Below are positions 5,775 to 6,156 of a DNA stretch of 6,156 bases, piece after piece. The first letter of the stretch is position 1; every line of letters begins with the position of its first letter. The notes under the pieces were generated by a model. The model was not told the DNA's origin. It saw only the letters and a program-made list of their open reading frames with translations, and made no database searches. Origin of the DNA: Actinomycetales bacterium (lineage in GTDB: Bacteria; Actinomycetota; Actinomycetes; Actinomycetales; Cellulomonadaceae); contig JAAZAC010000020.1 in assembly GCA_012514545.1 (NCBI GenBank), forward strand, positions 1 to 6,156. Direction: 5' to 3'. Made by a program: the position numbers and the translations under genes.

Positions 5775-6156
5775 GTGGTCACGCTGCGCCCCTTCCGCCC
5801 CGACCGGCCGGAGGAGTGGGCCGAGGTCTACGACGTGTGCGTGCGCACGGCCGACGCCGGGCGCGACGCCCGCGGCCTGCTCAGCTCCGACGACCTGTGG
5901 GGCGACATCTTCGCCGGCCCCTACCTCCTCCTCTCACCGGAGCTGGCGTTCGTGCTCGACGACGGCGCCCGCGTGGTCGGGTACGTCCTGGGCACGGCCG
6001 ACACGGCCCGCTGGGTGCGCGAGCACCGCGAGCGGTGGCTGCCGCGCGTCGGGCCGCGCCACCCGCGCGACAGGGCCCCGGCGGGCACGCGCGAGCACGA
6101 CCTGCTCGACCTGCTGCACCACCCCGAGCACAACCTCCACCCGGGCCTCGAGGGGC
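5775..6156 (+). CDS. GNAT-type N-acetyltransferase, N-terminal fragment (cut by window edge)
   Basis: GNAT enzymes transfer the acetyl group of acetyl-CoA to an amine; the substrate here is unknown. The fragment is 127 codons and open to the right edge. It begins VVTLRPFRPDRPEEW, the usual first strand and helix of GNAT proteins. RTADAGRDARGL (24-35) and GPYLLLSPELAFVL (48-61) follow, then VVGYVLGTADT (67-77), a central strand leading to the hydrophobic core. LLDLLHHPEHNLHPGLEG (110-127) precedes the expected acetyl-CoA-binding loop, which is outside the window. This arrangement recalls actinobacterial GNAT proteins with a DAGxDA motif that resemble the acetyltransferase-like domain of O-GlcNAcase; I judge this from memory. 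The start is uncertain: in-frame GTG codons lie at 5757, 5760 and 5775. The last is chosen because AGGG lies 7 nt upstream and the homologous region starts there. It follows the SURF1-family stop by 21 nt and may be co-transcribed. Confidence 0.75.
   Translation, partial: MVTLRPFRPDRPEEWAEVYDVCVRTADAGRDARGLLSSDDLWGDIFAGPYLLLSPELAFVLDDGARVVGYVLGTADTARWVREHRERWLPRVGPRHPRDRAPAGTREHDLLDLLHHPEHNLHPGLEG

Noticed and set aside
5921..6140. Two small minus-strand frames opposite the GNAT fragment
   Set aside because: They oppose a plus-strand frame with GNAT-like secondary structure pattern and motifs, and have no start signals of their own.

Overview
The window is very GC-rich, with strong G/C preference at third codon positions, GTG starts and almost no AT-rich sequence. 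Together with the protein types this suggests a high-GC actinobacterium. The gene order and the actinobacterial look of the SURF1-like and Pta proteins would fit the Cellulomonas/Promicromonospora group, but that placement is an inference.

Positions 1-4737 (minus strand) hold one tightly packed operon, transcribed right to left: xfp (phosphoketolase), pta (long-form phosphate acetyltransferase) and the first 41 codons of ackA (acetate kinase), which continues past the left edge. The xfp-pta gap is about 30-40 nt, and pta overlaps ackA by 4 nt in a GTGA junction. The three enzymes share acetyl phosphate. Xfp cleaves xylulose-5-P or fructose-6-P with phosphate to acetyl-P. Pta then converts it to acetyl-CoA, or AckA converts it to acetate with ATP formation. 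This is a phosphoketolase shunt that makes C2 units without decarboxylating pyruvate.

Positions 4738-4955 are the only sizeable intergenic region (about 218 bp), lying between divergent genes. It contains the xfp ribosome binding site, a weak candidate xfp promoter, two small dyads, and a convincing leaderless-type -10 element exactly 7 nt before the ATG of the rightward gene.

Positions 4956-6156 (plus strand) carry a SURF1-family membrane protein, probably a cytochrome oxidase assembly factor. It has no histidine residues at all. Twenty-one nucleotides later comes the start of a GNAT-type acetyltransferase, cut by the right edge.

The window is mostly core metabolism. I did not find a clearly novel system. 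The best second-look items are the histidine-free SURF1 protein, the leaderless promoter, the acetyl-phosphate operon organisation, and a perfect 10-bp hairpin at the 3' end of the SURF1 gene. No tRNA, rRNA, CRISPR array or mobile element was seen.
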